From Treponema sp. (GTDB lineage: Bacteria > Spirochaetota > Spirochaetia > Treponematales > Breznakiellaceae): 64,000 nucleotides of DNA. Position numbers and translations under genes: made by a program. The DNA is taken from NCBI GenBank assembly GCA_009781635.1, contig WQXU01000007.1, positions 1 to 64,000 of the forward strand. Direction: 5' to 3'. Positions 37,237 to 45,581 of the stretch are shown in pieces (positions within the stretch are counted from its first letter, which is position 1; the number at the start of each line of letters is the position of its first letter). The notes under the pieces are model-generated. The model was not told the DNA's origin. It ran no database searches and saw nothing but the letters and a program-made list of their open reading frames with translations.

Positions 37237-38730
37237 TTAACCGCCCCAGAGTTTTACTTTTTCCATTCCTGTTACAAGCAGCACATCCGCTGTTTCCTGT
37301 TCACTTAATTTGTCAATATTGCCGCAGGATTTAAACTCATCAATGCCTTTTAAAACAGAATCGAAACGCTGTTTAGTAATTTTATTTTTAAGCGCAAAGA
37401 ACAGGCAGACAGAAAGGAGTACAAGAGGAATAATGACAAACATCCATTTAATGCCCAGTACAACATTGCTTTGCGCGTAAGCTGCCGGATCAAAGTCTGT
37501 CATTTTGGCTTTTAATTCCGAGTATCTGTTGTGATCAAAACCGAGCGCCTGAAGCCCAAAACCCATCAAAAGGACTGCAATTCCGCTTGCAAATTTGCGA
37601 AGGAATGTTGTCATTCCGGAATAAAGGCCTTCCCGGCGTTTACCGGTGCGTATTTCATCAATATCATAAACATCGGTAAGCATCGACCATGTGGAAAGAT
37701 TGCCTGCAGACGAACCAACTGCAATCAGCGCTGCAAGTATACAGAGGATTATTAAAGGAACGCCTGCATCCAGCCATATAAATACAAATGTAGAAAGTAT
37801 CCATACAGGTATACCGATATAAAGCGGAAATATTTTCCCTTTCTTTTTCGCGATGGCGCCCTGTACGGCCATTAACAGCATTGAACATACCAAAAGCGTG
37901 CCTACAATTAATTCATAATTCCTGTACTGCAGGACAACAATATCGATATAAAAAATAAACAATGCCAGAACAAGATCAACTGCTATCTGAAACGAAATAA
38001 ATATCCCAAGTAAATTTCTGTATGCGGCATTTGAAAAAACAGACAGCCAGGTTTTGATTGTTATTTTCTCAGGAGGAGGAAGATTTTTTCTCTCCCTTGT
38101 TCCCCAGAAAGTAACAAGCCAGCATCCGCCGAAAACTGCACCGAATATAAGTCCCATAATAAGATAACCGGGAATTTGCTGAGGCCCGTTTTGATCGCCT
38201 CCTGCCGATTTAATTATAATACTTGGTATGACTGCGCATATCAGCGCGGCGCCTCCGGAAAAAATCATCCTGAATGTTGTAAAACTTGTCCGCTCATTAT
38301 AATCAGATGTCATATCCGATAAAATTGCATTATAGGGAACCATTACAATACTGAATACAGTTCCAAAGAACATGTATGAAAGCGTGTAGTAAATAATTTT
38401 TGCAATTTCACTTTGAATGCCGAAGGAATAAAAAAGCATGACAAAGGATATGTAAACGGGAATTACGCCTATTAAAAAATAAATTCTTCTTCTTCCGAAT
38501 TTTGAACGGGTTCTGTCGGATATTCTTCCCATTATTGGATCTGTTATTGCATCCCAGAGCCTTCCTATAAAAATAACTATTGTAGTTGCAATAACGGGCA
38601 AGCCTTCAACTAAAACAAGAAAATTCATGAAAAGAAGGCTGAAAATCATGAATGCGCCGCCGCCGAAAATATCACCGCTTGCGTAACAAAGTTTATTAAA
38701 AAGAAGGTTTGACTTAAGTTTGCCGTTCAT
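37237..38730 (-). CDS. GPH-family sugar:cation symporter
   Basis: A 497-residue, 12-helix MFS-type transporter of the glycoside-pentoside-hexuronide family. The diagnostic loop GRLWDAITDPIMGRISDRT (residues 51-69) and the following GRRR are clear. These proteins import disaccharides, pentosides or glucuronides with Na+ or H+. The substrate is not readable. TATACT ends 6 nt before the ATG and no ribosome-binding site is seen. The promoter overlaps the end of the upstream NlpC/P60 gene. Confidence 0.88.
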   Translation of the reverse strand: MNGKLKSNLLFNKLCYASGDIFGGGAFMIFSLLFMNFLVLVEGLPVIATTIVIFIGRLWDAITDPIMGRISDRTRSKFGRRRIYFLIGVIPVYISFVMLFYSFGIQSEIAKIIYYTLSYMFFGTVFSIVMVPYNAILSDMTSDYNERTSFTTFRMIFSGGAALICAVIPSIIIKSAGGDQNGPQQIPGYLIMGLIFGAVFGGCWLVTFWGTRERKNLPPPEKITIKTWLSVFSNAAYRNLLGIFISFQIAVDLVLALFIFYIDIVVLQYRNYELIVGTLLVCSMLLMAVQGAIAKKKGKIFPLYIGIPVWILSTFVFIWLDAGVPLIILCILAALIAVGSSAGNLSTWSMLTDVYDIDEIRTGKRREGLYSGMTTFLRKFASGIAVLLMGFGLQALGFDHNRYSELKAKMTDFDPAAYAQSNVVLGIKWMFVIIPLVLLSVCLFFALKNKITKQRFDSVLKGIDEFKSCGNIDKLSEQETADVLLVTGMEKVKLWGG

Positions 38731-38765
38731 TTTCTAAGTATATCATTAATTTACCGGACATGCAA
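38731..38765 (-). promoter_or_regulatory. Predicted leaderless promoter of the GPH symporter gene
   Basis: Minus strand: TTGCAT (38765-38760), 17 bp, TATACT (38742-38737), then TAGAAA and ATG. It sits partly inside the preceding gene. Confidence 0.5.
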
Positions 38766-39974
38766 AAGCCATCTGATACCGGAGGAAAAACGAAAGCCTG
38801 CAGAAAAATCGGAAGCTAAATCAAAAGTGCGGTTATCGCTGAAGTATGACTGCCATGCCGCTTCGATATAAGGAGAGAAATCTCCGCCCGCTGATTTAAA
38901 TGAAAACGGCGCTGCAGTTATACCAACAGTGCCAAGCCAGCTTGAGCCGCCTGAATAATAACGCTGTCCGTCTTCTGCAGGCAGTGTTGCTTCGCCAAAA
39001 CTGAATACAGGGCCTGCAAAAATTCTGATTTGTTCGCTGGGCCCCCATGATAATGTTACAGGCAGACGGAAAACACCAAGAGCACCGTCATACTCCGGCC
39101 GTACTTCAACGCCGAAAACCATTTTAGTTCCAAAGGTATAAGTCTCTGCGCCAAGGCAAAGCTGGGACGAAAAACCGCGTACCAATTCGCCGCCTTTAAG
39201 AAAACCATTCCATGTTGGCGCAATTGCAGCTCCAACAAGGAGCCGTCCATTGCTGCTTTCCTCAGGCGGACGCATTACAGGTCTTTCGATCTGCGAGCTT
39301 GTCTGTCCGGATGTTTGTTCGATAGAGGGACTGGAAGATGCAGCTGCGCTTGCAACGCGATTGTTGCCGTCGATGTTAAAGGGAGTAGATTGAGGAAAGG
39401 CGCGGCCTGCTCCTGCAAAAGCCTGCGACCAGTACTGCTCATCAAGGCTGGAATATATAACTCCTGTTTTGGAACCGGCGGAAGCGGAATGAATGAAAAC
39501 ACGTTCTCCAAGGTACAGCCCGACATGGGTAATATTTCTTGTTGAATTGGTTCTGAAAAAAAGCAGGTCGCCGGGTTGAGCTCTGTCATAGGGTATTCTT
39601 GCCGTCCATGTGTAAAGGCCGGAGGCAGAACGCGGCGTTGTTACCCCAAGCGCATCCCTGAAACTAATACCAATAAAACCTGAGCAATCAAGGCCTGCCG
39701 GCGTCATCCCGCCGTAGCGGTAGGGAGTACCTAAATATTTTCTTGAAGATTCAATAACTTTCAGCCGCGCATCTATATATGCTCTGTCTTTTTCATCTGC
39801 AGATGCTGATGATCTGGGCGCAAGGGCGAATCCTCCCTCAAGAGGCGCGGCAAAGAGCCCGGAGATGCAAAAAATCATCATGACAAAAAAAAGCACTCTC
39901 ACTATTGTCATTATCGGCAGAACACCGGACATTTTTGAGTACGACGGTTTTTTCGCTTGCTGCTGCTGTTTCAT
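38751..39974 (-). CDS. NlpC/P60 peptidase fused to a beta-barrel-like domain
   Basis: Starting at ATG 39974, just after the stop of the upstream PHP gene, the product is about 407 residues. The track's longer form overlaps that gene. A signal-anchor (VLFFVMMIFCISGLF) precedes an NlpC/P60 cell-wall endopeptidase domain with catalytic Cys in LDCSGF and His in THVGLYLG. The C-terminal 150 residues alternate polar and aromatic residues, ending FRFSSGIRWLLHV, like an outer-membrane barrel. Such peptidases cut peptidoglycan stem peptides. The fusion could place hydrolase activity at the outer membrane's inner face. Confidence 0.75.
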   Translation of the reverse strand: MKQQQQAKKPSYSKMSGVLPIMTIVRVLFFVMMIFCISGLFAAPLEGGFALAPRSSASADEKDRAYIDARLKVIESSRKYLGTPYRYGGMTPAGLDCSGFIGISFRDALGVTTPRSASGLYTWTARIPYDRAQPGDLLFFRTNSTRNITHVGLYLGERVFIHSASAGSKTGVIYSSLDEQYWSQAFAGAGRAFPQSTPFNIDGNNRVASAAASSSPSIEQTSGQTSSQIERPVMRPPEESSNGRLLVGAAIAPTWNGFLKGGELVRGFSSQLCLGAETYTFGTKMVFGVEVRPEYDGALGVFRLPVTLSWGPSEQIRIFAGPVFSFGEATLPAEDGQRYYSGGSSWLGTVGITAAPFSFKSAGGDFSPYIEAAWQSYFSDNRTFDLASDFSAGFRFSSGIRWLLHVR

Positions 39975-39981
39975 GACGAGC

Positions 39982-40740
39982 TTAAAAATCAATGTCTTGC
40001 TTTGGTCTTTTATCCAGCGCCTGTTTAAGCGCATCCATGTTTAACCCGGTTCCGACGCCGCCCGGCTGCAGTTCTTCTGCGCTTATTTCAAGTTCAAAAG
40101 GACGGCGCCCTACATGTTCACTGTAATGGGCATCCGATGAAGTTATTAACGGATATTTTAAAGTGTTTAAAGGCAAACTGCTGAATGTATCAAAGGGCGG
40201 AATGCGGACACATTCCATTGCAGCCCAGGGGCCGTCTACCACAATCCCAAGCTGACTTGTCATTGAGAAAGCAGTTCTGTCCACATGAGCGGGGATTACA
40301 ATACCGCCGTACTCGGATACCTTCCCGCCGATATTATCAATGGAAATTGCAAGCGGATTTATAAGGTAATACTCAACTTCGCCTTCAATATTATCATCTT
40401 CATCTACATAAACCTGATCCCCTGTTTTTTCGGGGTTATTTAAAAACGGCGTAAGTATCGAATAGGCATATTCGTTAAAGGCCATGCAGTTTTCAAGATT
40501 TCCGAAAAGACAAAGCATGTGCACTTCTTCGCTTGTAGTAGCTTCCATTCCAAAGATTGGAATGATGCCGTATAACGGACTGAGTTTTGCAAAGGCAGTG
40601 CAGTTAAGGCTGGAATTGTGATCTGTAAGCGCCATTAATTTAAGGCCTCTGGCCGCTCCCAGCTCAAGCAGGCGCCTTGGAGAAAGTTCCAGAGAACCGC
40701 AGGGAGAAAGACAGGAGTGATTATGAAAATCTGCGAGCAT
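39982..40740 (-). CDS. PHP-domain metal-dependent phosphoesterase
   Basis: A 252-residue PHP-family enzyme. The N-terminal metal motif DFHNHS and downstream ALTDHN are clear, and later metal ligands are present (MEATTSEEVHML, VIPAHVDR, TSSDAHY). The family hydrolyses phosphate esters such as nucleotides. GAGG lies 7 nt before ATG. The gene is third in a set after the CBS-HATPase and DRTGG genes. In clostridia this same trio is commonly found beside [FeFe]-hydrogenase genes. Confidence 0.85.
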   Translation of the reverse strand: MLADFHNHSCLSPCGSLELSPRRLLELGAARGLKLMALTDHNSSLNCTAFAKLSPLYGIIPIFGMEATTSEEVHMLCLFGNLENCMAFNEYAYSILTPFLNNPEKTGDQVYVDEDDNIEGEVEYYLINPLAISIDNIGGKVSEYGGIVIPAHVDRTAFSMTSQLGIVVDGPWAAMECVRIPPFDTFSSLPLNTLKYPLITSSDAHYSEHVGRRPFELEISAEELQPGGVGTGLNMDALKQALDKRPKQDIDF

Positions 40741-40808
40741 TCAATACCTCAAAATCTAAAAACCCTGCCCCGGAAGACAAATAAAAAAATGCCGGCATAG
40801 GGCAAAGC

Positions 40809-41138
40809 TTAATTCAACAGCCCCCACAACTTGCCGGAAACAGTAAATTGATTTTCCTTTGTGCGGATAACAGCGATACTTTCATCTTTTGCCGCTTCAA
40901 GCATGTCATCCGGAAGAGGACGCGAGTTGCAGATAATGATTACCGAAATATTTACAAGCGAAGCGACTGCCACGGTATTTTTATGAGCCTGAATTGTAAT
41001 CAATGCGCCGCCGTCCTTGGCATATGCCATCACATCGGAAAGAAGATCCGACGTATAAGCTCCCGTCACTTCGACATCATCAAATTGAGTCTGACAAATT
41101 TCCGCGCCCAGAACAGCCGCCACTTCACTAATTTTCAA
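40809..41138 (-). CDS. DRTGG-domain protein
   Basis: A 109-residue single-domain DRTGG protein (KISEVAAVLGAEI, then VTGAYTSDLLSDVMAY). The predicted start is TTG, with GGGGGG just upstream. DRTGG domains bind or sense small ligands and occur with CBS domains. It sits between the CBS-HATPase and PHP genes, in the order seen in hydrogenase-linked clusters of anaerobes. An 8-bp stem (41150-41176) separates it from the gene before. Confidence 0.78.
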   Translation of the reverse strand: MKISEVAAVLGAEICQTQFDDVEVTGAYTSDLLSDVMAYAKDGGALITIQAHKNTVAVASLVNISVIIICNSRPLPDDMLEAAKDESIAVIRTKENQFTVSGKLWGLLN

Positions 41139-41174
41139 ACTTCCCCCCCAGTGTCATGTAATATTCAGATGACA

Positions 41175-42122
41175 CTAGTGTTCATCTTTGGAAGAATTTA
41201 CAAATACTACAGAGCGTACTGTCGTTCCCTTTCCAAGCGCGGAATTAATCGAAAAATCATCAGAGACGCGCTTTGTATTTGCAAGCCCCATTCCGGCGCC
41301 AAAGCCAAGAGAACGGATATAATCATTTGCTGTTGAATATCCCTCTTTCAGCGCCTGGTTTACATCTTCAATTCCGGGACCTGTGTCCGCCGCCGTAATT
41401 ATCACTTTATCCGGCAGAATTGAACAGCGCATAACTCCGCCGTTGGAATGAACAACCTGGTTTATTTCCAGTTCATAGCAGGCAATGGCAACGCGCCTGA
41501 TTAATTTAGGATCGAAATTACGCTGTTTAAGCGCTTTCTTTATTTCGGTTGAGGCCCTTCCGGCAATCTCAAAATTATAGTGCGCAGTGGTAAATTCCAT
41601 TTCTGAAAATGTTGAAGCTGCGGCACTTTCCGTACCTTTTTGCAATTTTTCCAGCCTTAATACTTCTCGGTTCATCTCGATTAACAGGTTACGAATCACA
41701 TCAGTTGATGTAAGGATGCCGACTAGTTCGTTATTTTTATTCAGTACCGGAAAACGTCCGTATCTGTACTTGTTAAGATATGTTATTGCAAATGAGAGAG
41801 GCATATCGTCCTGCAAATGGATTACGTTCTTTGTCATCCTTTCTTCTACCGGAGAGTCTATATACCCCTTATCAAGCGCATTTATTATATCCTCGGTAGA
41901 AACAAGGCCTACTAAAAGATTACCCTCTGCAATAGGTACGCCTGCTATTTTGTTTTCCCTCATTATCGCCTGAATATGCCTCATGGTTTGCTTTTTTTCA
42001 CCAATAAGGAGCGCGGAAGTCATTACATCTTTTATTTTAAGCTGATGGATAAGCTCCAGCACAACAGACGGAGCGTCCACGGTACTTAAGGGAATATCAT
42101 CTAATCTTTCAGCCTGGCTCAC
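41175..42122 (-). CDS. CBS-pair protein with anti-sigma-type HATPase domain
   Basis: A 315-residue regulator. Residues 30-150 hold two CBS domains (IKDVMTSALLIG, VEERMTKNVIHL), which bind adenine nucleotides or SAM. Residues 175-310 are a RsbW/SpoIIAB-like GHKL ATPase with an N-box variant (ACYELEINQVVHS), a G1 motif (ADTGPGIED) and GAGMGLANTKRVSD. It starts at GTG with AAAGGAG. It probably senses energy or redox state and acts by phosphorylation or binding. The DRTGG and PHP genes follow. Confidence 0.8.
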   Translation of the reverse strand: MSQAERLDDIPLSTVDAPSVVLELIHQLKIKDVMTSALLIGEKKQTMRHIQAIMRENKIAGVPIAEGNLLVGLVSTEDIINALDKGYIDSPVEERMTKNVIHLQDDMPLSFAITYLNKYRYGRFPVLNKNNELVGILTSTDVIRNLLIEMNREVLRLEKLQKGTESAAASTFSEMEFTTAHYNFEIAGRASTEIKKALKQRNFDPKLIRRVAIACYELEINQVVHSNGGVMRCSILPDKVIITAADTGPGIEDVNQALKEGYSTANDYIRSLGFGAGMGLANTKRVSDDFSINSALGKGTTVRSVVFVNSSKDEH

Positions 42123-42212
42123 TTCAACTCCTTTAACATGACAGCTTGTGTTTTTTACAGGTCAATATACATTTTAGCACAAAATAATTGAAAAAGAAAC
42201 CTTTAAAAATTG

Positions 42213-42770
42213 TCAGACAAGCATGCTTTTCTTTACGCCTGTGACAGAGAGTAATTCCGCAACATTTTTTACACCGTGTTTTTCTGCGGATAATAAAACC
42301 AGTTTTCCGCATGTCATTGCATCGTCAAGAGCATTATGGGCATCATAAACAATGCCGAAATGTCCCGCCAGAGATGTAAGCGCGTGAGACTTTATCTGCG
42401 GCCAGGTGCGGCGGGAAAGACTGCAGGTGCAGAAATATGACAAAGTGCAGAGGGGCAGCTTGTACCAGGCCAAAACTGCTTTTAGTACGCCTATATCAAA
42501 AGAGGCATTATGCGCTGCCAATGCGGAATCACCTATAAATGGTTTTATCCCGTCGTCCCAAATATCCTTAAATCGGGGCGCATCTCTTACATCATCAACA
42601 GTAAGCCCGTGAATCCTTGTAAAATCGGGGCGAATGTAAAGTCTTGGCGGCCTTATTAACGAGTAAAAGGTATCAACCGCTTTTCCGCCGGCAAACCTGA
42701 CAAGCCCTACAGAACAGGCGCTTTCCTGCGAGTACTTGGCTGTTTCAAAATCAATTGTTACAAAATCCAA
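42213..42770 (-). CDS. DEDDh 3'-5' exonuclease (DnaQ-like)
   Basis: A 185-residue exonuclease domain. ExoI is IDFET (Asp7, Glu9), ExoII HNASFDIGVL, and ExoIII HNALDDAMT with the His-x4-Asp of the DEDDh class. The size fits a free-standing epsilon-like proofreader or ribonuclease; no polymerase is attached. The start is TTG, preceded by GGAG at 7 nt. Confidence 0.88.
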   Translation of the reverse strand: MDFVTIDFETAKYSQESACSVGLVRFAGGKAVDTFYSLIRPPRLYIRPDFTRIHGLTVDDVRDAPRFKDIWDDGIKPFIGDSALAAHNASFDIGVLKAVLAWYKLPLCTLSYFCTCSLSRRTWPQIKSHALTSLAGHFGIVYDAHNALDDAMTCGKLVLLSAEKHGVKNVAELLSVTGVKKSMLV

Positions 42771-42815
42771 TTTATAGCTCCGATCTCATTAAAACATACT
42801 GTGTTAAAAGCCGTA

Positions 42816-42850
42816 TTGCCTGACTTTTCCTAATTTGTTACATTATAACC
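42816..42850 (+). promoter_or_regulatory. Predicted leaderless promoter of parAB
   Basis: TTGCCT (42816-42821), 17 bp, TACATT (42839-42844), then 6 nt to the ATG of parA. No Shine-Dalgarno sequence is present. Confidence 0.5.
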
Positions 42851-43630
42851 ATGGGATCGATTTGTGTCTTTGTTAACCAGAAGGGTGGTGTTGGGAAAAC
42901 TACTTCGGCCATCAATATTGGCGCATACCTTGCGGAAGCAGGAAAATCCGTTCTTTTGATAGATTTTGATGCTCAGGCAAACCTCTCAAGCGGTATTGGC
43001 GCCAGCCCTTCAAAGCCCGGAATTTATGAACTGCTTTGCGATGATGTGACGGCGGAACAGGCAACAAAGAAGACAGTTATTAAAAATCTTGATGTAATTC
43101 CTGCAGACCGCGATCTTTCCGGAGCGGCAGTTGAACTAATCGATCAAAAGGAGCGGAACTATTTTCTTAAAAAAGCCATTGCTCCGCTGCGAAACAAGTA
43201 CGATTATATTTTGATCGATTGTCCTCCGAGCCTTGGGCAGCTTACGATGAACGGACTTGCTGCCGCCGATTCTGTTTTAATCCCGATGCAGTGCGAGTAT
43301 TTTGCCATGGAAGGGCTCCTGCAGCTTTTATTAACCGCCAAAGAAGTTCAGAAAGGTTTGAATCCTTCGTTAAAGATTGGCGGCATATTTTTTACAATGT
43401 ACGATCCAAGAACGCGCCTTGCAAATGATGTAATAAAACAGGTAAGTTCGCATTACAAGGATACAGTCTTAAATACAATCATCCCGCGGAATATAAGGCT
43501 CTCCGAAGCTCCGTCTTTCAGAAAGCCAATTTCGCTTTACGATCCGCAGTGCCCGGGCGCAAGGGCTTACAAGGCGCTTGCTCAGGAAATTCTCCGCCGT
43601 GACAAATTATCCAAACAGGGAGACAAATAA
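42851..43630 (+). CDS. parA: Chromosome partitioning ATPase ParA
   Basis: A Walker-type ATPase that moves ParB-parS complexes over the nucleoid. The deviant Walker A KGGVGKTT sits at residues 11-18. DFDAQANLSSG and the later IDCPPSLG (Walker B) are intact. The 259-residue length matches chromosomal ParA/Soj. The stop codon abuts the parB ATG directly. No ribosome-binding site precedes the gene. Confidence 0.96.
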   Translation: MGSICVFVNQKGGVGKTTSAINIGAYLAEAGKSVLLIDFDAQANLSSGIGASPSKPGIYELLCDDVTAEQATKKTVIKNLDVIPADRDLSGAAVELIDQKERNYFLKKAIAPLRNKYDYILIDCPPSLGQLTMNGLAAADSVLIPMQCEYFAMEGLLQLLLTAKEVQKGLNPSLKIGGIFFTMYDPRTRLANDVIKQVSSHYKDTVLNTIIPRNIRLSEAPSFRKPISLYDPQCPGARAYKALAQEILRRDKLSKQGDK

Positions 43631-44560
43631 ATGGCGCGCAGAATTGGTCTTGGAAGAGGCCTTGATGCTCTTTTGGATAATAATGATGAACTCCAGGAAA
43701 CAAAAGCTTTAAATGAATCAAGCTCTTCGCTTAATACTGCAGCAGTTTCCAGAAACAAAGCGCAGGACATTGTTCAGCTTCCTGTAAACAAGCTTGTACC
43801 GAACCCCGGCCAGCCGCGGAAAAATTTTGATGAAACAGAACTGCAGGAACTTGCGGACTCAATTAAAACATACGGCATCATTCAGCCTGTAATTGCAGCT
43901 AACGCAGGAGACGGCACTTACATTATAATTGCAGGCGAGCGCAGGACACGCGCCGCAAGGCTTGCCTCCCTGGAAACAATCCCAGTAATTATCCGCGATT
44001 ACACAGATCAAAAACGCCTGGAAGTCTCTTTAATAGAAAACATCCAGCGCAGCGATTTAAATCCGATAGAAGAAGCCGCCGCTTATAAAAATTTGATGGA
44101 CTTTTCGAATCTCTCGCAGGATGAGCTTGCGGTTAAAATGGGAAAGAACCGGTCTACAGTTGCAAATGCGCTGAGGCTTTTAAAACTGCCGGTTGAAATT
44201 CAAAAAAGCATAGAAGAAGGAAAGGTCAGTTCCGGACATGCAAGAGCCCTTCTTTCCGTTGCCAATGCAAAGGCAAGAGACAAGCTGTATAGGGAACTTC
44301 TTTCAAATGATTTTTCCGTAAGAGAAGCCGAAAAACGGGCGGCGGTTATAAATGCAGGCGGAAATGACGGAAAGGCAAAGAGCGCAAAAAACGACAAGGG
44401 AAAAAAACGCCCTCCGGAAATAGACGCCATGGCCGACAAATTCATAAGCAGACTGGGAACCAAGGTAGTTATAGAAGGGGACTTAAACAAGGGCCGTATT
44501 CACATTGACTATTATTCAATGGAAGATTTGGAAAGACTGTACGAAATTTTGGGCGGCTGA
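43631..44560 (+). CDS. parB: Chromosome partitioning protein ParB
   Basis: A 309-residue CTP-dependent clamp that loads at parS. The conserved start (RIGLGRGLDALL), the GERRTRAARLA box and the ENIQRSDLNPIEEA motif are present. The helix-turn-helix (SQDELAVKMGKNRSTVANALRLL) and C-terminal dimerisation region complete the layout. It begins immediately after parA. No canonical parS palindrome was seen in the window. Confidence 0.96.
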   Translation: MARRIGLGRGLDALLDNNDELQETKALNESSSSLNTAAVSRNKAQDIVQLPVNKLVPNPGQPRKNFDETELQELADSIKTYGIIQPVIAANAGDGTYIIIAGERRTRAARLASLETIPVIIRDYTDQKRLEVSLIENIQRSDLNPIEEAAAYKNLMDFSNLSQDELAVKMGKNRSTVANALRLLKLPVEIQKSIEEGKVSSGHARALLSVANAKARDKLYRELLSNDFSVREAEKRAAVINAGGNDGKAKSAKNDKGKKRPPEIDAMADKFISRLGTKVVIEGDLNKGRIHIDYYSMEDLERLYEILGG

Positions 44561-44656
44561 AAAATACCGGTTACAAGAAACTGCATTTTAGTTTATGAGC
44601 ATTTCTTAAAATTATTTTTAGAGTTTCCCTAATGTTATATTCCAGTCGTTTTCCCG

Positions 44657-45355
44657 TCAGGGTACGTCATAAACATCAACGCCTTCTTTTCGTTTCAGGA
44701 AACTGGATACCCAATATGTAAGAGGTGTCATGAGCGCTTCAATTCCGCATTTTAAGATATAATTTGTTATTACAAGCGACCAGAATATTTCCCATCCAAA
44801 AACCCCTGTGATGGTTGCAATAAATACAAAAATAAATGTATCGAGAAGCTGGCCAACCAAAGATGAACTAATGGTTCTCACCCAAAGCATGCGGCCTTTC
44901 ATTTTTACTTTTATTTTAGAAAGTATTGCAGCATTGGAAAACTCGCCGGCAAGGTAGGCAGAAAGGCTTGCAAGCACAATTCCGCCGTAACTCATTCCGC
45001 CAAGGATTGCATTGTATGCATTATTGCCGGCCTCGGCTTCCCAGAAAGCTTCCGGGGGCAATAAGCCAAGAACAAAGAAGACAAGTGTTGTCAGAGCCAT
45101 CACCGCAAACCCTGTCCAGATAACTCTCCGCGCTGTCCGGAATCCGTAAACTTCAGTCAGTACGTCGCCAAGCACATACACCAAAGGAAACAGAATCGTG
45201 CCGCCGTCAAACGCAAGCGGGATAGAAAAAAGCAAAATACCTGTGTCAACAATTTTTGCCGAAGATGCAATATTACTGACAATTAGTATACCGACAAAGA
45301 AGGACGCAACAACATCAAGATATCTGAATGTAGTTGGCTGGGAAGGTGTGTTCAT
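44657..45355 (-). CDS. yhhQ: Queuosine precursor transporter (YhhQ/DUF165 family)
   Basis: A 232-residue membrane protein with 6-7 helices of the YhhQ family, which imports preQ0/preQ1 for queuosine synthesis. The motifs FDGGTILFPLVYVLGDVLTEVYGFR and VGQLLDTFIFVFIA are typical. AAGGAG lies 8 nt before the ATG and falls inside a predicted pseudoknot, so control by its ligand is plausible. Queuosine-synthesis genes are not in the window, as expected for a salvage route. Confidence 0.9.
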   Translation of the reverse strand: MNTPSQPTTFRYLDVVASFFVGILIVSNIASSAKIVDTGILLFSIPLAFDGGTILFPLVYVLGDVLTEVYGFRTARRVIWTGFAVMALTTLVFFVLGLLPPEAFWEAEAGNNAYNAILGGMSYGGIVLASLSAYLAGEFSNAAILSKIKVKMKGRMLWVRTISSSLVGQLLDTFIFVFIATITGVFGWEIFWSLVITNYILKCGIEALMTPLTYWVSSFLKRKEGVDVYDVP

Positions 45356-45365
45356 TTAATATGCT

Positions 45366-45405
45366 CCTTGTTTTAATTCGTAGCAGGTTTTCAAGGTTAC
45401 TGCTA
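45366..45405 (-). promoter_or_regulatory. Candidate preQ1-type riboswitch pseudoknot, gene-proximal copy
   Basis: On the minus strand, TAGCAG (45405-45400) pairs with CTGCTA (45386-45381). In the loop, CCTTG (45396-45392) pairs with CAAGG (45370-45366), across an A-rich linker. CAAGG overlaps the AAGGAG ribosome-binding site of the transporter gene, so folding would block translation. The topology (H-type pseudoknot, A-rich third loop, ribosome-binding site as the last strand) is that of class I preQ1 aptamers. Exact consensus matching could not be run. Confidence 0.5.
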
Positions 45406-45525
45406 TTTCTCCGGGCGCGCTGCTCGGGATAAATCCCTCGCGCATCATCTATCTCGTTTACCTTTGACGTGCGCCACGCCGCGCTGACTTTTTCATCCGC
45501 ACGCATGCGCGTGCTTTCTTGGGCG

Positions 45526-45565
45526 CCTTGTTTTGTTTATTAGCAGGTTTTCAAGGATACTGCTA
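45526..45565 (-). promoter_or_regulatory. Candidate preQ1-type pseudoknot, distal copy
   Basis: The same four strands as in the proximal copy: TAGCAG/CTGCTA (45565-45560, 45546-45541) and CCTTG/CAAGG (45556-45552, 45530-45526). The linker is ATAAACAAAA. This copy follows the glgP stop and has no start codon of its own nearby. Confidence 0.42.
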
Positions 45566-45581
45566 TTTTCCGGGCGCGCTG

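Larger units (their letters stand above)
45366..45581. repeat. Tandem ~57-bp direct repeats in the transporter leader
   Basis: Bases 45366-45422 and 45526-45581 are about 80 percent identical, 160 bp apart. They share the pseudoknot strands and the block CAGCGCGCCCGG (minus strand). The 103 bp between them contains the imperfect dyad GCACGC/GCGTGC and a spurious 63-codon ORF. The unit could also be a dispersed genomic repeat. Confidence 0.75.

Noticed and set aside
42780-44660. parS site near parAB
   Set aside because: No 16-bp TGTTTCACGTGAAACA-like palindrome was seen near parAB or elsewhere; a half-match near 47860 is inside glgP and not palindromic.
45315-45506. 63-codon minus-strand ORF between yhhQ and glgP
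   Set aside because: It runs through the tandem repeat and into the yhhQ start region, and no family is recognisable.
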